Shown: positions 5,325 to 10,907 of the stretch, piece by piece
Position numbering within the stretch: position 1 is the first letter of the stretch
Layout: the number at the start of each line of letters is the position of its first letter
Assembly (NCBI GenBank): GCA_010671975.1
Contig: JAAHIA010000137.1
Coordinates: 1 to 10,907, forward strand
Direction of reading: 5' to 3'
Length of the DNA stretch: 10,907 nt
Origin: Leptolyngbya sp. SIO4C1
Lineage (GTDB): Bacteria > Cyanobacteriota > Cyanobacteriia > Phormidesmidales > Phormidesmidaceae
The notes under the pieces: model-generated
The model's database searches: none
What the model was told of the DNA's origin: nothing
Seen by the model: the letters and a program-made list of their open reading frames with translations, nothing else
Program-made: the position numbers and the translations under genes

Positions 5325-5390
5325 GCTATTCAGCACTGAACTGTTCAGCATTGAACTATTCAGCACTGAGCTATCCAGCGCTAAACTATC
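5316..5390 (+). repeat. five 15-bp tandem repeats over the mutM stop codon
   Basis: Units begin at 5316, 5331, 5346, 5361 and 5376, with consensus CAGCACTGA(G/A)CTATT. The first unit contains the last two mutM codons and its TGA. Because 15 is a multiple of three, each later unit repeats a stop codon (TGA, TGA, TGA, TAA) in the mutM frame. Divergence increases in the last unit. It looks like slippage or duplication of the gene's 3' end. Confidence 0.85.
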
Positions 5391-5465
5391 TGGCGAACCC
5401 TATCGCTATGCCCCGCCGCCCCCCAGTAAACTATTAGGGCAACCTGATTGTGAGTAAAGACAGCC

Positions 5466-5681
5466 ATGGCAGTTAAAAAAGGCGATATGGTGCGCGTGGT
5501 GCGCGACAAGCTAGAAAATAGCGTAGAAGCCACCGCCAGCGATCTGCGCTTTCCCCCTTACCTGTTTGAAACCAAAGGGGAGATTTTAGAAACGCGGGAC
5601 GACTATGCCTTTGTTAAGTTCGGCGCGGTGCCTACGCCTAATATCTGGCTGCGCCTCGATCAGCTAGAAAAGTTTGAATAA
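5466..5681 (+). CDS. ndhO: NAD(P)H-quinone oxidoreductase subunit O (NdhO)
   Basis: NdhO is a small cytoplasmic-side subunit of the photosynthetic NDH-1 complex, which takes electrons from ferredoxin into the plastoquinone pool for cyclic flow, respiration and CO2 uptake; it is found only in cyanobacteria and chloroplasts. The 71-residue product is full length and matches the family throughout: VKKGDMVRVVRDKLENSVEA (3-22), ASDLRFPPYLFETKGEIL (24-41), DDYAFVKF (45-52) and the C-terminal TPNIWLRLDQLEKFE (57-71). The start is ATG 5466, with only a weak purine stretch (GAGTAAAGA) upstream. It lies 141 bp after mutM beyond the tandem repeats, and no convincing promoter boxes were found. Its stop is one base from the stop of convergent lnt. 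Confidence 0.94.
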   Translation: MAVKKGDMVRVVRDKLENSVEATASDLRFPPYLFETKGEILETRDDYAFVKFGAVPTPNIWLRLDQLEKFE

Positions 5682-5682
5682 G

Positions 5683-7257
5683 CTAGCCGCGCTGAGTCAG
5701 CCGTAGATACCCGATCCAACCACCGCTAAGGCCCAGCAACAGCGGCGTCAGCCAGTCACCCCAGCGCACATAGGGCGTCTGAGTTCGACGTCGATAGAGC
5801 CTGCTGATGTGCTGCACCCGCTGATTGGGCACTGACAGCCAGCGCGTGCGTCCATGCGGATCCACCAGACCAGACAGTCCCGTGTTCGTTCCTCTTACAG
5901 CCCAGCGATCGGTCTCAACGGCGCGCATCACATCTTGAGCATGGTGCTGAGCCATCATGCGCGGTGGGTACGGATCGTTGTTAGACGCAGTAATGATAAA
6001 CTCACCGCCGTTCGCAACCTGATGGCGAAACAGCCAGCCGTAGGCTGATTCATAGCAGATACCCACAGCAGCAGGCCCTAGCCCGGACTGAAACTGCTGA
6101 TCAATCTGACCTGGAATCATATTGGTCTCTAGCGGCGATAGACGCGCGATCGCATCGCCTAGCAGCGACTGCAGCGGCATATATTCACCTAGCGGCACCA
6201 GCTTTAGCTTGCTATATTGACCCGCCATGGCCTCATCTGGCGTCAGCGCGAGCAGACTTTGCGTAATCTGAACTCGGCTGGGTGCTCGCACGAACGTCCC
6301 TAGCCACAGCACTGCCTCTGCTTGCTGCACGGCGCGATAGAACCGATAGCGCCGCTGCCGCGACAAATCCCAAACGTTAGGAATGGCTCCCTCCGGCGTC
6401 AGCACCGCGTCTACGCCCTGTGCTGACAGCTGTCGATAGCCCTCAAGGTAGACTGATTGGGCCTGCTGAATTCCTGCAGCAGTGAGCTTTTGGCGCGTCG
6501 GAATATTGCCTTGAATAATGCCAACTGTAAAGGCCGCATCGGTTCTATCGGCCAGCGGTCGCTGATAGAGCACGAAGCCAGCCAGGTGACAGCTCAGCAG
6601 CCCGACCAGCGCCGCTATGCACCACTGTTTTCTCTGGCCTGGCATCGATAGCGCCATAGCCAGCAGCCCGTTGACCGCCACAATCGCAGCAGTCACCGTG
6701 AGATGACCCGACAGCTTTCCTAGCTGCAAAATGGCTAGATTATCAGGACTCTGCGTGTAGGACAGCGATGTCCAATAGAGCGGACCCAAGCTCCACAGCA
6801 GCTCAATACCGCACCAGAGCGCCGTACCAACCAGTACCTGACTGATCGGGCTGAGCCGAGCCCAGCGAGTCAGCACCGTCATTCCCAGCACCCAGCTCAC
6901 ACCGATACCTATTCCCCACAGCGTGATGAAGGCCCAGGCAAAGGCTGCGATCGCAACGCTGCCCAGCCACGGGATGCCCAGCCACATCAGCGGATGTAGA
7001 GCCGTAATCCAGGAGAGAGCCAGGCCGTGGTAGCCCAGTCCCCAGCAGGCAGTTAGCAGTAGGGAATTTCGGAGTTTGGTCTCACCCTGAGCCGGTCGAA
7101 GGGATTTTGGAGTTTGGATCAGGCGCCATAGAGGGATGAGCGCAATCCAAGCTAGGGGCCAGGCATTGAGGGGAGCGGGGGTAAGCCCCATAAGTAGGCC
7201 GGCACCTAGGTAGGCAAAGATTGGGCAAGAGGCTTTTAGAGATTTGAGGAGAGGCAC
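5683..7257 (-). CDS. lnt: apolipoprotein N-acyltransferase Lnt
   Basis: Lnt is an integral membrane enzyme that adds the third acyl chain to the N-terminal cysteine of lipoproteins. The 524-residue product has about six to seven hydrophobic segments in its first 230 residues, then a nitrilase-like periplasmic domain (about 242-490), then a final membrane segment (about 502-518). The catalytic triad is visible: Glu289 (LTPEGAIP), Lys350 (YSKLKLVPLGEYMP) and Cys401 (GICYES), equivalent to E. coli E267, K335 and C387; Glu358 and Glu403 are also kept. The start is GTG (complement of 7255-7257); an in-frame TAA lies 18 bases upstream with no ATG between. The stop of the upstream Uma2-family gene is 15 bp away on the same strand, so the two are probably co-transcribed. 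Residues about 52-65 include an extra loop made by a REP-like sequence (see 7062-7119). Confidence 0.95.
   Translation of the reverse strand: MPLLKSLKASCPIFAYLGAGLLMGLTPAPLNAWPLAWIALIPLWRLIQTPKSLRPAQGETKLRNSLLLTACWGLGYHGLALSWITALHPLMWLGIPWLGSVAIAAFAWAFITLWGIGIGVSWVLGMTVLTRWARLSPISQVLVGTALWCGIELLWSLGPLYWTSLSYTQSPDNLAILQLGKLSGHLTVTAAIVAVNGLLAMALSMPGQRKQWCIAALVGLLSCHLAGFVLYQRPLADRTDAAFTVGIIQGNIPTRQKLTAAGIQQAQSVYLEGYRQLSAQGVDAVLTPEGAIPNVWDLSRQRRYRFYRAVQQAEAVLWLGTFVRAPSRVQITQSLLALTPDEAMAGQYSKLKLVPLGEYMPLQSLLGDAIARLSPLETNMIPGQIDQQFQSGLGPAAVGICYESAYGWLFRHQVANGGEFIITASNNDPYPPRMMAQHHAQDVMRAVETDRWAVRGTNTGLSGLVDPHGRTRWLSVPNQRVQHISRLYRRRTQTPYVRWGDWLTPLLLGLSGGWIGYLRLTQRG
7062..7119. repeat. REP-like palindrome with flanking repeats inside lnt
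   Basis: CCCTGAGCCGGTCGAAGGG (7085-7103) closely resembles the small CCCTGAGC.TGTCGAAGGG repeat common in many bacterial genomes. It is flanked by near-identical direct repeats, GGGAATTTCGGAGTTTGG (7062-7079) and GGGATTTTGGAGTTTGG (7101-7117). The GGGA starts are 39 bp apart, so the insertion is in frame. It encodes the loop around Lnt residues 52-65 (SLRPAQGETKL and neighbours). Confidence 0.5.
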
Positions 7258-7272
7258 CGCGATGCTGCTGGT

Positions 7273-8031
7273 TTAGGAGGCTTCAGAACTGGACGAATCT
7301 AGCTGAGCCCGCAGGCGCGCCAGTTCTTGCTCAGCTTGCTCGGCTCGCTGGCGTTCTTGCTCGGCCCGCTGGCGTTCTTGCTCGGCCCGCTGATGTTCTT
7401 GCTCGGCCCGCTGATGTTCTTGCTCAGCGCGTTCATCAGGCGAGGGAATCAGCTGACCGTCGGCGGTAAACCAGCGCAGTTTGCGATCTTGCACGCCCAG
7501 ATAAAGTTCTAGCGGCTGACTCCAAAGCCAGCCTTGCTCGGTCGGCTGTAGTGGCTCATACTGTCCATCTACTAGATGAAAGCCTTGAAATTCTAAAGTA
7601 ACCGGGTCAAACCAGAAATAGTTGGGCGTCCGAAAGACATCTTGGTAAAGGGCTTTCTTAACGCCTCGGTCTACTTTTTCAGTCGAGCTAGACAAAATTT
7701 CCAAAATCAGGTGGGGATACTGGCCGTTTTCGCCCCAAACCACCCAGCTTTTGCGATCCTTTTTTTCGGTTCCTAACACGACAAACAGATCGGGGCCTCT
7801 AAAATCACGCGACTTTAGCTGCTGCTCGTTATAGTAAATCGTCAGGTTGCCGGTGATGTAGAAGTCGTTTCGGTCTTGCCAGAACAGCTTCAGAATATGG
7901 ATGAGCAGCTCTATCTGCTCTCGATGCAGGTCGCTTTCCAAAGGGGGTTCATCACTCCATAAGTCGGTCGGCGGCCACTGGATCTCGTCTGCGGCAGCAA
8001 AATTAGATTCAAGCGTGTCGGGCTGCGTCAT
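7273..8031 (-). CDS. Uma2-family (DUF820) PD-(D/E)XK nuclease-like protein with coiled-coil tail
   Basis: The 252-residue product matches the Uma2 family, which is greatly expanded in cyanobacteria and has a PD-(D/E)XK restriction-endonuclease-like fold; its cellular role is not established. Candidate catalytic residues, counting from the ATG, are Asp81 (RGPDLFVV), Glu111 (HLILEILSSST) and Lys125/Lys126 (DRGVKKALYQD). The sequence YFWFDPVTLEFQGF (138-151) is the usual following strand. The last 50 residues are a heptad-repeat coiled coil, RAEQEHQ/RAEQERQ, a tail seen on many cyanobacterial members. ATG (complement of 8029-8031) is preferred over the TTG six bases upstream; no Shine-Dalgarno sequence is visible for either. 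lnt follows after 15 bp. Nuclease activity is inferred from the fold only. Confidence 0.88.
   Translation of the reverse strand: MTQPDTLESNFAAADEIQWPPTDLWSDEPPLESDLHREQIELLIHILKLFWQDRNDFYITGNLTIYYNEQQLKSRDFRGPDLFVVLGTEKKDRKSWVVWGENGQYPHLILEILSSSTEKVDRGVKKALYQDVFRTPNYFWFDPVTLEFQGFHLVDGQYEPLQPTEQGWLWSQPLELYLGVQDRKLRWFTADGQLIPSPDERAEQEHQRAEQEHQRAEQERQRAEQERQRAEQAEQELARLRAQLDSSSSEAS
7353..7436 (-). repeat. four 21-bp tandem repeats encoding heptads
   Basis: Units starting at 7353, 7374, 7395 and 7416 share GTTCTTGCTC(G/A)GC.CG(C/T)T on the + strand, each encoding one RAEQE(H/R)Q heptad. A more diverged partial copy starts at 7323. Near-identity at the DNA level points to recent expansion by slippage or recombination, which keeps the reading frame. 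Confidence 0.85.
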
Positions 8032-8062
8032 AAGCAATGCCGCTAGAAGGGCTGCCTAAATT

Positions 8063-8170
8063 TTATCTTGCAAAAGCTGGATGCTTTGCTTGCGCCACGC
8101 GCTCACCCACGTAATAAGACATATCCGGCTGGGCTTCCCGCAGTCCTGGCTGGCGATAGCTGCAGTTAGT
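8063..8170 (-). pseudogene. possible remnant of a second Uma2-family gene
   Basis: On the - strand this frame is open between a TGA (complement of 8171-8173) and a TAA (complement of 8063-8065). It encodes a stretch including SYRQPGLREAQPDMSYYVGE, which resembles the substrate-site segment of cyanobacterial Uma2 proteins (the QPD-x-S/A-Y-Y motif). No start codon or remaining domain is present. Upstream in the same frame, 8174-8284 is open but has no recognisable match. It sits just upstream of an intact Uma2 gene on the same strand, so it may be a decayed neighbour. The resemblance is short and judged from memory. Confidence 0.25.
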
Positions 8171-8288
8171 TCACCCCTTAATCGAAATGCCCTTCAGCGT
8201 ACAAAGTAGGCCAATCACTAAAGTCAGCAGCGTATTCTCGCTGGCGTGGTCTGGCCCGACTCCCCTCTCAATCCGCGTACCATCTCAA

Positions 8289-8729
8289 CTACCTGCGCGG
8301 GTGGCGATAGCGATATTCCCAGGGCATCTCTGGATCGCGCTGTCGCCAGAAGTTAAGCCGGGCGCGACGGGCGATGTTTTCAGCTTCAAGATAGCGCCTT
8401 TGGTAGTCACCATGCAGATGCTTACGATAGGCAACGGCAAGCCCTTCTGAGAGCAGCTGCGTATTTAGGCAGCCGTCGGTGACCCAAACCTCGCCGACGA
8501 GTCGGCCGTGGCGATCGCGATCGACTTCGATGATTTCAAGCGTGTCATAGGGCGCTAACAACTGCTCAATCCGCTGCCGGGCCTGCTCACCGTAGGGATG
8601 CTGGGCCAGCTCTGGGCAGTCAATGCCATAGAAGCGAATGGTTTCAGTGCGAGCGTTAGCAGCGAGCTGACTGGCAATAATCGTATCGCCATCTTTGACG
8701 AAGTTGAGGTGGAAGCGGAGGCGGGGCAT
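8289..8729 (-). CDS. thermonuclease (SNase)-family protein
   Basis: The 146-residue product belongs to the staphylococcal nuclease family, Ca2+-dependent enzymes that cut DNA and RNA. Active-site residues are present: Asp15 in VKDGDTI (11-17), Arg32 and Asp37/Glu40 in IRFYGIDCPE (31-40), and Arg76 in DRHGRLVGEV (72-81), matching S. aureus Asp21, Arg35, Asp40, Glu43 and Arg87. LLSEGLAVAYRK (92-103) is the usual helix-strand after the core. There is no signal peptide, so it would be cytoplasmic, unlike many secreted homologues. The start is ATG (complement of 8727-8729). The frame stays open upstream to a TGA, but I find no start codon there. The leader is pyrimidine-rich with no Shine-Dalgarno sequence. 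It is divergent from the aminotransferase gene across 164 bp. Confidence 0.88.
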   Translation of the reverse strand: MPRLRFHLNFVKDGDTIIASQLAANARTETIRFYGIDCPELAQHPYGEQARQRIEQLLAPYDTLEIIEVDRDRHGRLVGEVWVTDGCLNTQLLSEGLAVAYRKHLHGDYQRRYLEAENIARRARLNFWRQRDPEMPWEYRYRHPRR

Positions 8730-8893
8730 GGGGAGGTTGGGGAGATAGGAGTAGCGATTGAGTAAAGAGGTGAACTGGTTCTGAGGATAGTCGAAGAAAA
8801 GAGATGGATTAACAGCAAATCATAAAAATTTGAATTGTGCATTACAAATCGATCTAAGCTTGATTACCAATGGGTTAAAGAGAGCGGGCGGCG

Positions 8894-10063
8894 ATGGATC
8901 TGAAACTGGCGAATCGGGTTAAGCAGGTAGCGCCTTCGATGACGCTGGCGATTTCGGCGAAAGCGAAAGCGATGAAGGCAGAGGGGCTAGATGTCTGTAG
9001 CTTCAGCGCTGGTGAACCAGATTTCGACACGCCTGAGCATATTCGCGCAGCTGCTAAGCAAGCGCTGGACGAAGGCAAGACGCGCTACGGCCCGGCAGCA
9101 GGGGAACCGGCCTTGCGAGAAGCGATCGCACACAAGCTACAAACGGACAATCAGCTCTGCTACGGTCCAGAAAATATCATCGTCACCAACGGCGGCAAGC
9201 ATTCGCTCTACAACCTAATGATGGCGATGATTGAGCCGGGCGATGAGGTGATTATCCCAGCGCCTTACTGGGTGAGCTATCCCGAAATGGTAAAGCTGGC
9301 TGGAGGGACGCCGATTATCGTATCTACCACGGCTGAAACAAGCTACAAAATTACGCCTGAGCAGCTCAAGCAGGCGATCACGCCCGATACGCGGCTGTTT
9401 GTGCTCAATTCGCCAGCCAACCCTACCGGCATGGTCTACACGCCAGCCGAAATTCAGGCACTAGCTAGAGTCGTGGTCGAAGCGAATATCTGGGTGATCT
9501 CAGATGAGATTTACGAAAAGATTCTCTACGACGGGGCCAAACATCTAAGCATTGGGGCTGCCAGCGATGCGGCCTTTAACCATACGATTGTTAGCAGCGG
9601 TTTTGCCAAAGCCTATGCGATGACCGGCTGGCGGCTGGGCTACCTGGCCGGGCCGGCTGAGCTAATCAAGGCGGTCAGCACGATTCAGAGCCACAGCACG
9701 TCGAATGTCTGTACGTTTGCCCAGTACGGTGCGATCGCAGCGCTGCAGGGACCGCAAGACTGCGTAGAAACGATGCGTCAGGCGTTTGCCAAGCGGCGCA
9801 CGGCGCTGATTGATCTGGTGCGATCGCTGCCGGGGCTGACCTGCGTTGAGCCCCAAGGTGCTTTCTATCTCTATGTGGATATTCGACAAACCGGGCTAAA
9901 GTCGCTAGAGTTTTGTCGCCAGCTGCTAGAAGAAAAATACGTAGCGACCATTCCCGGCATCGCCTTTGGCACCGAAAGCACGGTGCGCATTTCCTATGCT
10001 ACTGACATGGCAACAATTGAAAAAGGCATGGCGCGCCTGGGTGACTTTGTGCGATCGCGCTAG
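8894..10063 (+). CDS. aspC: class I aspartate aminotransferase (PLP-dependent, subgroup Ib)
   Basis: This cytoplasmic enzyme transfers the amino group between aspartate and 2-oxoglutarate using pyridoxal phosphate; some Ib members also use prephenate. The 389-residue product is full length. PLP is bound by Lys239 in SSGFAKAYAMTGWRLGY (234-250). Supporting residues are Asn176 in NSPANPTG (172-179), Asp204 and Tyr207 in ISDEIYE (202-208), Arg247, and Arg365 in VRISYA (364-369), which binds the substrate carboxylate. SAGEPDFDTP (38-47) and NGGKHSLYN (99-107, Lys101) are typical of subgroup Ib. The start ATG has only a weak purine run (AAAGAGAG) upstream. The intergenic region shared with the divergent nuclease gene shows no clear promoter boxes. 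It converges on the ABC permease with a 37-bp gap. Three HIP1 octamers lie within the gene and one overlaps its last codons. Exact substrate range is not decided by sequence. Confidence 0.93.
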   Translation: MDLKLANRVKQVAPSMTLAISAKAKAMKAEGLDVCSFSAGEPDFDTPEHIRAAAKQALDEGKTRYGPAAGEPALREAIAHKLQTDNQLCYGPENIIVTNGGKHSLYNLMMAMIEPGDEVIIPAPYWVSYPEMVKLAGGTPIIVSTTAETSYKITPEQLKQAITPDTRLFVLNSPANPTGMVYTPAEIQALARVVVEANIWVISDEIYEKILYDGAKHLSIGAASDAAFNHTIVSSGFAKAYAMTGWRLGYLAGPAELIKAVSTIQSHSTSNVCTFAQYGAIAALQGPQDCVETMRQAFAKRRTALIDLVRSLPGLTCVEPQGAFYLYVDIRQTGLKSLEFCRQLLEEKYVATIPGIAFGTESTVRISYATDMATIEKGMARLGDFVRSR

Positions 10064-10100
10064 CCTATCAACAGCATCCTTCTGAAGCAGCCTCTGCACC

Positions 10101-10907
10101 TTAGCTCTTAGGATCAAAGGCATCGCGTAGCGCGTCTCCTAGCGCGTTAATGCTTAACACGGTCAAAAAGATAAAAGCGCCTGGAAAGACGGCCATGTGC
10201 GGCGCAGTTTCTAAGTAGTTTTGGGCCGCTGCCAGCATTCGCCCCCAGGTGGGAACATCTGGCGGAAAGCCTAGACCTAAAAAGCTTAGCGTGGCCTCGG
10301 TCAGGACTGCGTTGCCAACGGCCAAGGTGGCTGCGACAATCACAGGCCCTACGGCATTAGGAAAGACATGCTGCCAAATGATGCGGCTAGGTTTAGCACC
10401 GAGCGCCTGCACTGCTTGAATAAAGGTCTGCTCCCTTAGAGATAAGAAACTAGCGCGCACCAGCCGCGCCACTGACATCCAGTTGAGCCCACCGATGACA
10501 ATCACCACCAGCACAAAAATGCCAAGCTCTGGGCCAAATGCAGCGCGGGCCTGATTGCCAAACAGGTAGATGACCAGCAGCGCCAGCGGCAGCTGAGGCA
10601 GCGACAAGAATAGATCGGTCAGTCGCATCAGACCTGCGTCTATAAAGCGGCCGTAGAAGCCTGCGATCGCACCCACGGCAATCCCTAAGCTCATCGCCAT
10701 CGCCATCGCCGCGATGCTGACGGCAAGCGAAATGCGTCCGCCAATTAGGATGCGAGCCAGCAAATCTTGGCCTAAATCGTTGGTGCCAAAAGGATGCTGC
10801 CAGCTGGGCGGCAGCCCTGACTGGCTAAAGTCGATAGCTTGAGCAGAGACGGGATAGAGTAGCGGCCCAAGGGTGACGGCAAGCACAATGAGTCCTAATT
10901 GGCGGAC
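10101..10907 (-). CDS. ABC transporter permease, DppC/OppC type (5' end outside window)
   Basis: This inner-membrane permease belongs to the peptide/nickel/opine importer family (binding-protein-dependent transport system, second permease). The frame stays open to the window edge, so the visible 268 codons lack the true N-terminus, probably 20-40 residues including the first membrane helix. The family signature HPFGTNDLGQDLLARILIGG follows the periplasmic stretch. The EAA-type coupling loop, QAVQALGAKPSRIIWQHVFP, lies in the middle and is followed by LTEATLSFLGLGFPPDVPTW, also typical of DppC. Four to five further hydrophobic segments are seen, one with a run of Ala-Met repeats. It presumably belongs to a transporter operon beyond the right edge; the substrate cannot be told from the permease. 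A GTG at 10884-10886 could be read as a start but would remove conserved N-terminal sequence. Confidence 0.92.
   Translation of the reverse strand, partial: VRQLGLIVLAVTLGPLLYPVSAQAIDFSQSGLPPSWQHPFGTNDLGQDLLARILIGGRISLAVSIAAMAMAMSLGIAVGAIAGFYGRFIDAGLMRLTDLFLSLPQLPLALLVIYLFGNQARAAFGPELGIFVLVVIVIGGLNWMSVARLVRASFLSLREQTFIQAVQALGAKPSRIIWQHVFPNAVGPVIVAATLAVGNAVLTEATLSFLGLGFPPDVPTWGRMLAAAQNYLETAPHMAVFPGAFIFLTVLSINALGDALRDAFDPKS

Larger units (their letters stand above)
4438..10670. repeat. HIP1 octamers (GCGATCGC), ten copies
   Basis: By eye, GCGATCGC begins at 4438, 4664, 6146, 6947, 8511, 9122, 9731, 9820, 10051 and 10663. About 0.2 would be expected by chance in 10.9 kb. HIP1 is the highly iterated palindrome of many cyanobacterial genomes and supports the taxonomic call. 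Most copies are inside coding regions. Confidence 0.85.

Noticed and set aside
8187..8450. Open + strand frame of 87 codons across the thermonuclease 3' end
   Set aside because: It overlaps the well-supported nuclease gene in antisense, has no ribosome binding site and no family resemblance.
8730..8820. Upstream extension of the thermonuclease frame
   Set aside because: The frame stays open for about 30 codons, but no ATG, GTG or TTG occurs before the stop, so ATG at 8729 is kept.
1..10907. CRISPR array, tRNA, rRNA, intact insertion sequence or defence system
   Set aside because: No regularly spaced repeats, cloverleaf, rRNA motif, complete transposase or defence gene set was found. The Uma2 and thermonuclease-like genes are nuclease families but are not arranged as a known defence operon.

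Overview
The window looks like an ordinary chromosomal segment of a cyanobacterium. It encodes PsbO (photosystem II), PsaE (photosystem I) and NdhO (the NDH-1 subunit of cyanobacteria and chloroplasts). It also carries ten copies of the cyanobacterial HIP1 octamer GCGATCGC (counted by eye), far above chance. Base composition is moderately GC-rich. I do not assign a genus.

Layout. Positions 1-84 hold the apparent 3' end of a + strand gene that overlaps tail to tail with an unrecognised - strand gene (56-547). psbO (778-1611) follows, with a strong intrinsic terminator. A 409-bp gap (1612-2020) contains a bulged hairpin between direct repeats. Next come a group 3 sigma factor of the SigF type (2021-2809) and a lipoprotein with a PilP-like C-terminal domain (2965-3861). 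psaE (4139-4324) has a structured leader and a candidate HLR1 site. mutM/fpg (4464-5324) starts at a TTG, and its 3' end runs into five 15-bp tandem repeats. ndhO (5466-5681) ends one base from the convergent lnt (5683-7257, - strand). lnt lies directly downstream of a Uma2-family gene with a coiled-coil tail (7273-8031, - strand). A degraded stretch (8063-8284) and a cytoplasmic thermonuclease-like gene (8289-8729, - strand) come next. A class I aspartate aminotransferase (8894-10063, + strand) converges on a DppC/OppC-type ABC permease (10101 to the window edge, - strand) whose N-terminus lies outside.

How the genes relate. psbO, psaE and ndhO serve photosynthetic electron flow, and MutM repairs oxidised guanine, a product of the reactive oxygen that flow generates. 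SigF-type factors are known to control type IV pilus genes in Synechocystis, so a PilP-like lipoprotein immediately downstream is a sensible neighbour. Lnt acylates lipoproteins; two predicted lipobox proteins (PsbO and the PilP-like protein) are in the window, but nothing shows a specific link.

I found no defence system, CRISPR array, intact insertion sequence, tRNA or rRNA, and no convincing new multi-gene system. The most interesting signals are in the spaces between genes: the psaE leader and its possible HLR1 site, the hairpin upstream of sigF, the reiterated mutM stop codons, and a REP-like palindrome inside lnt. Motif positions and repeats were read by eye; no alignments or folding were run.
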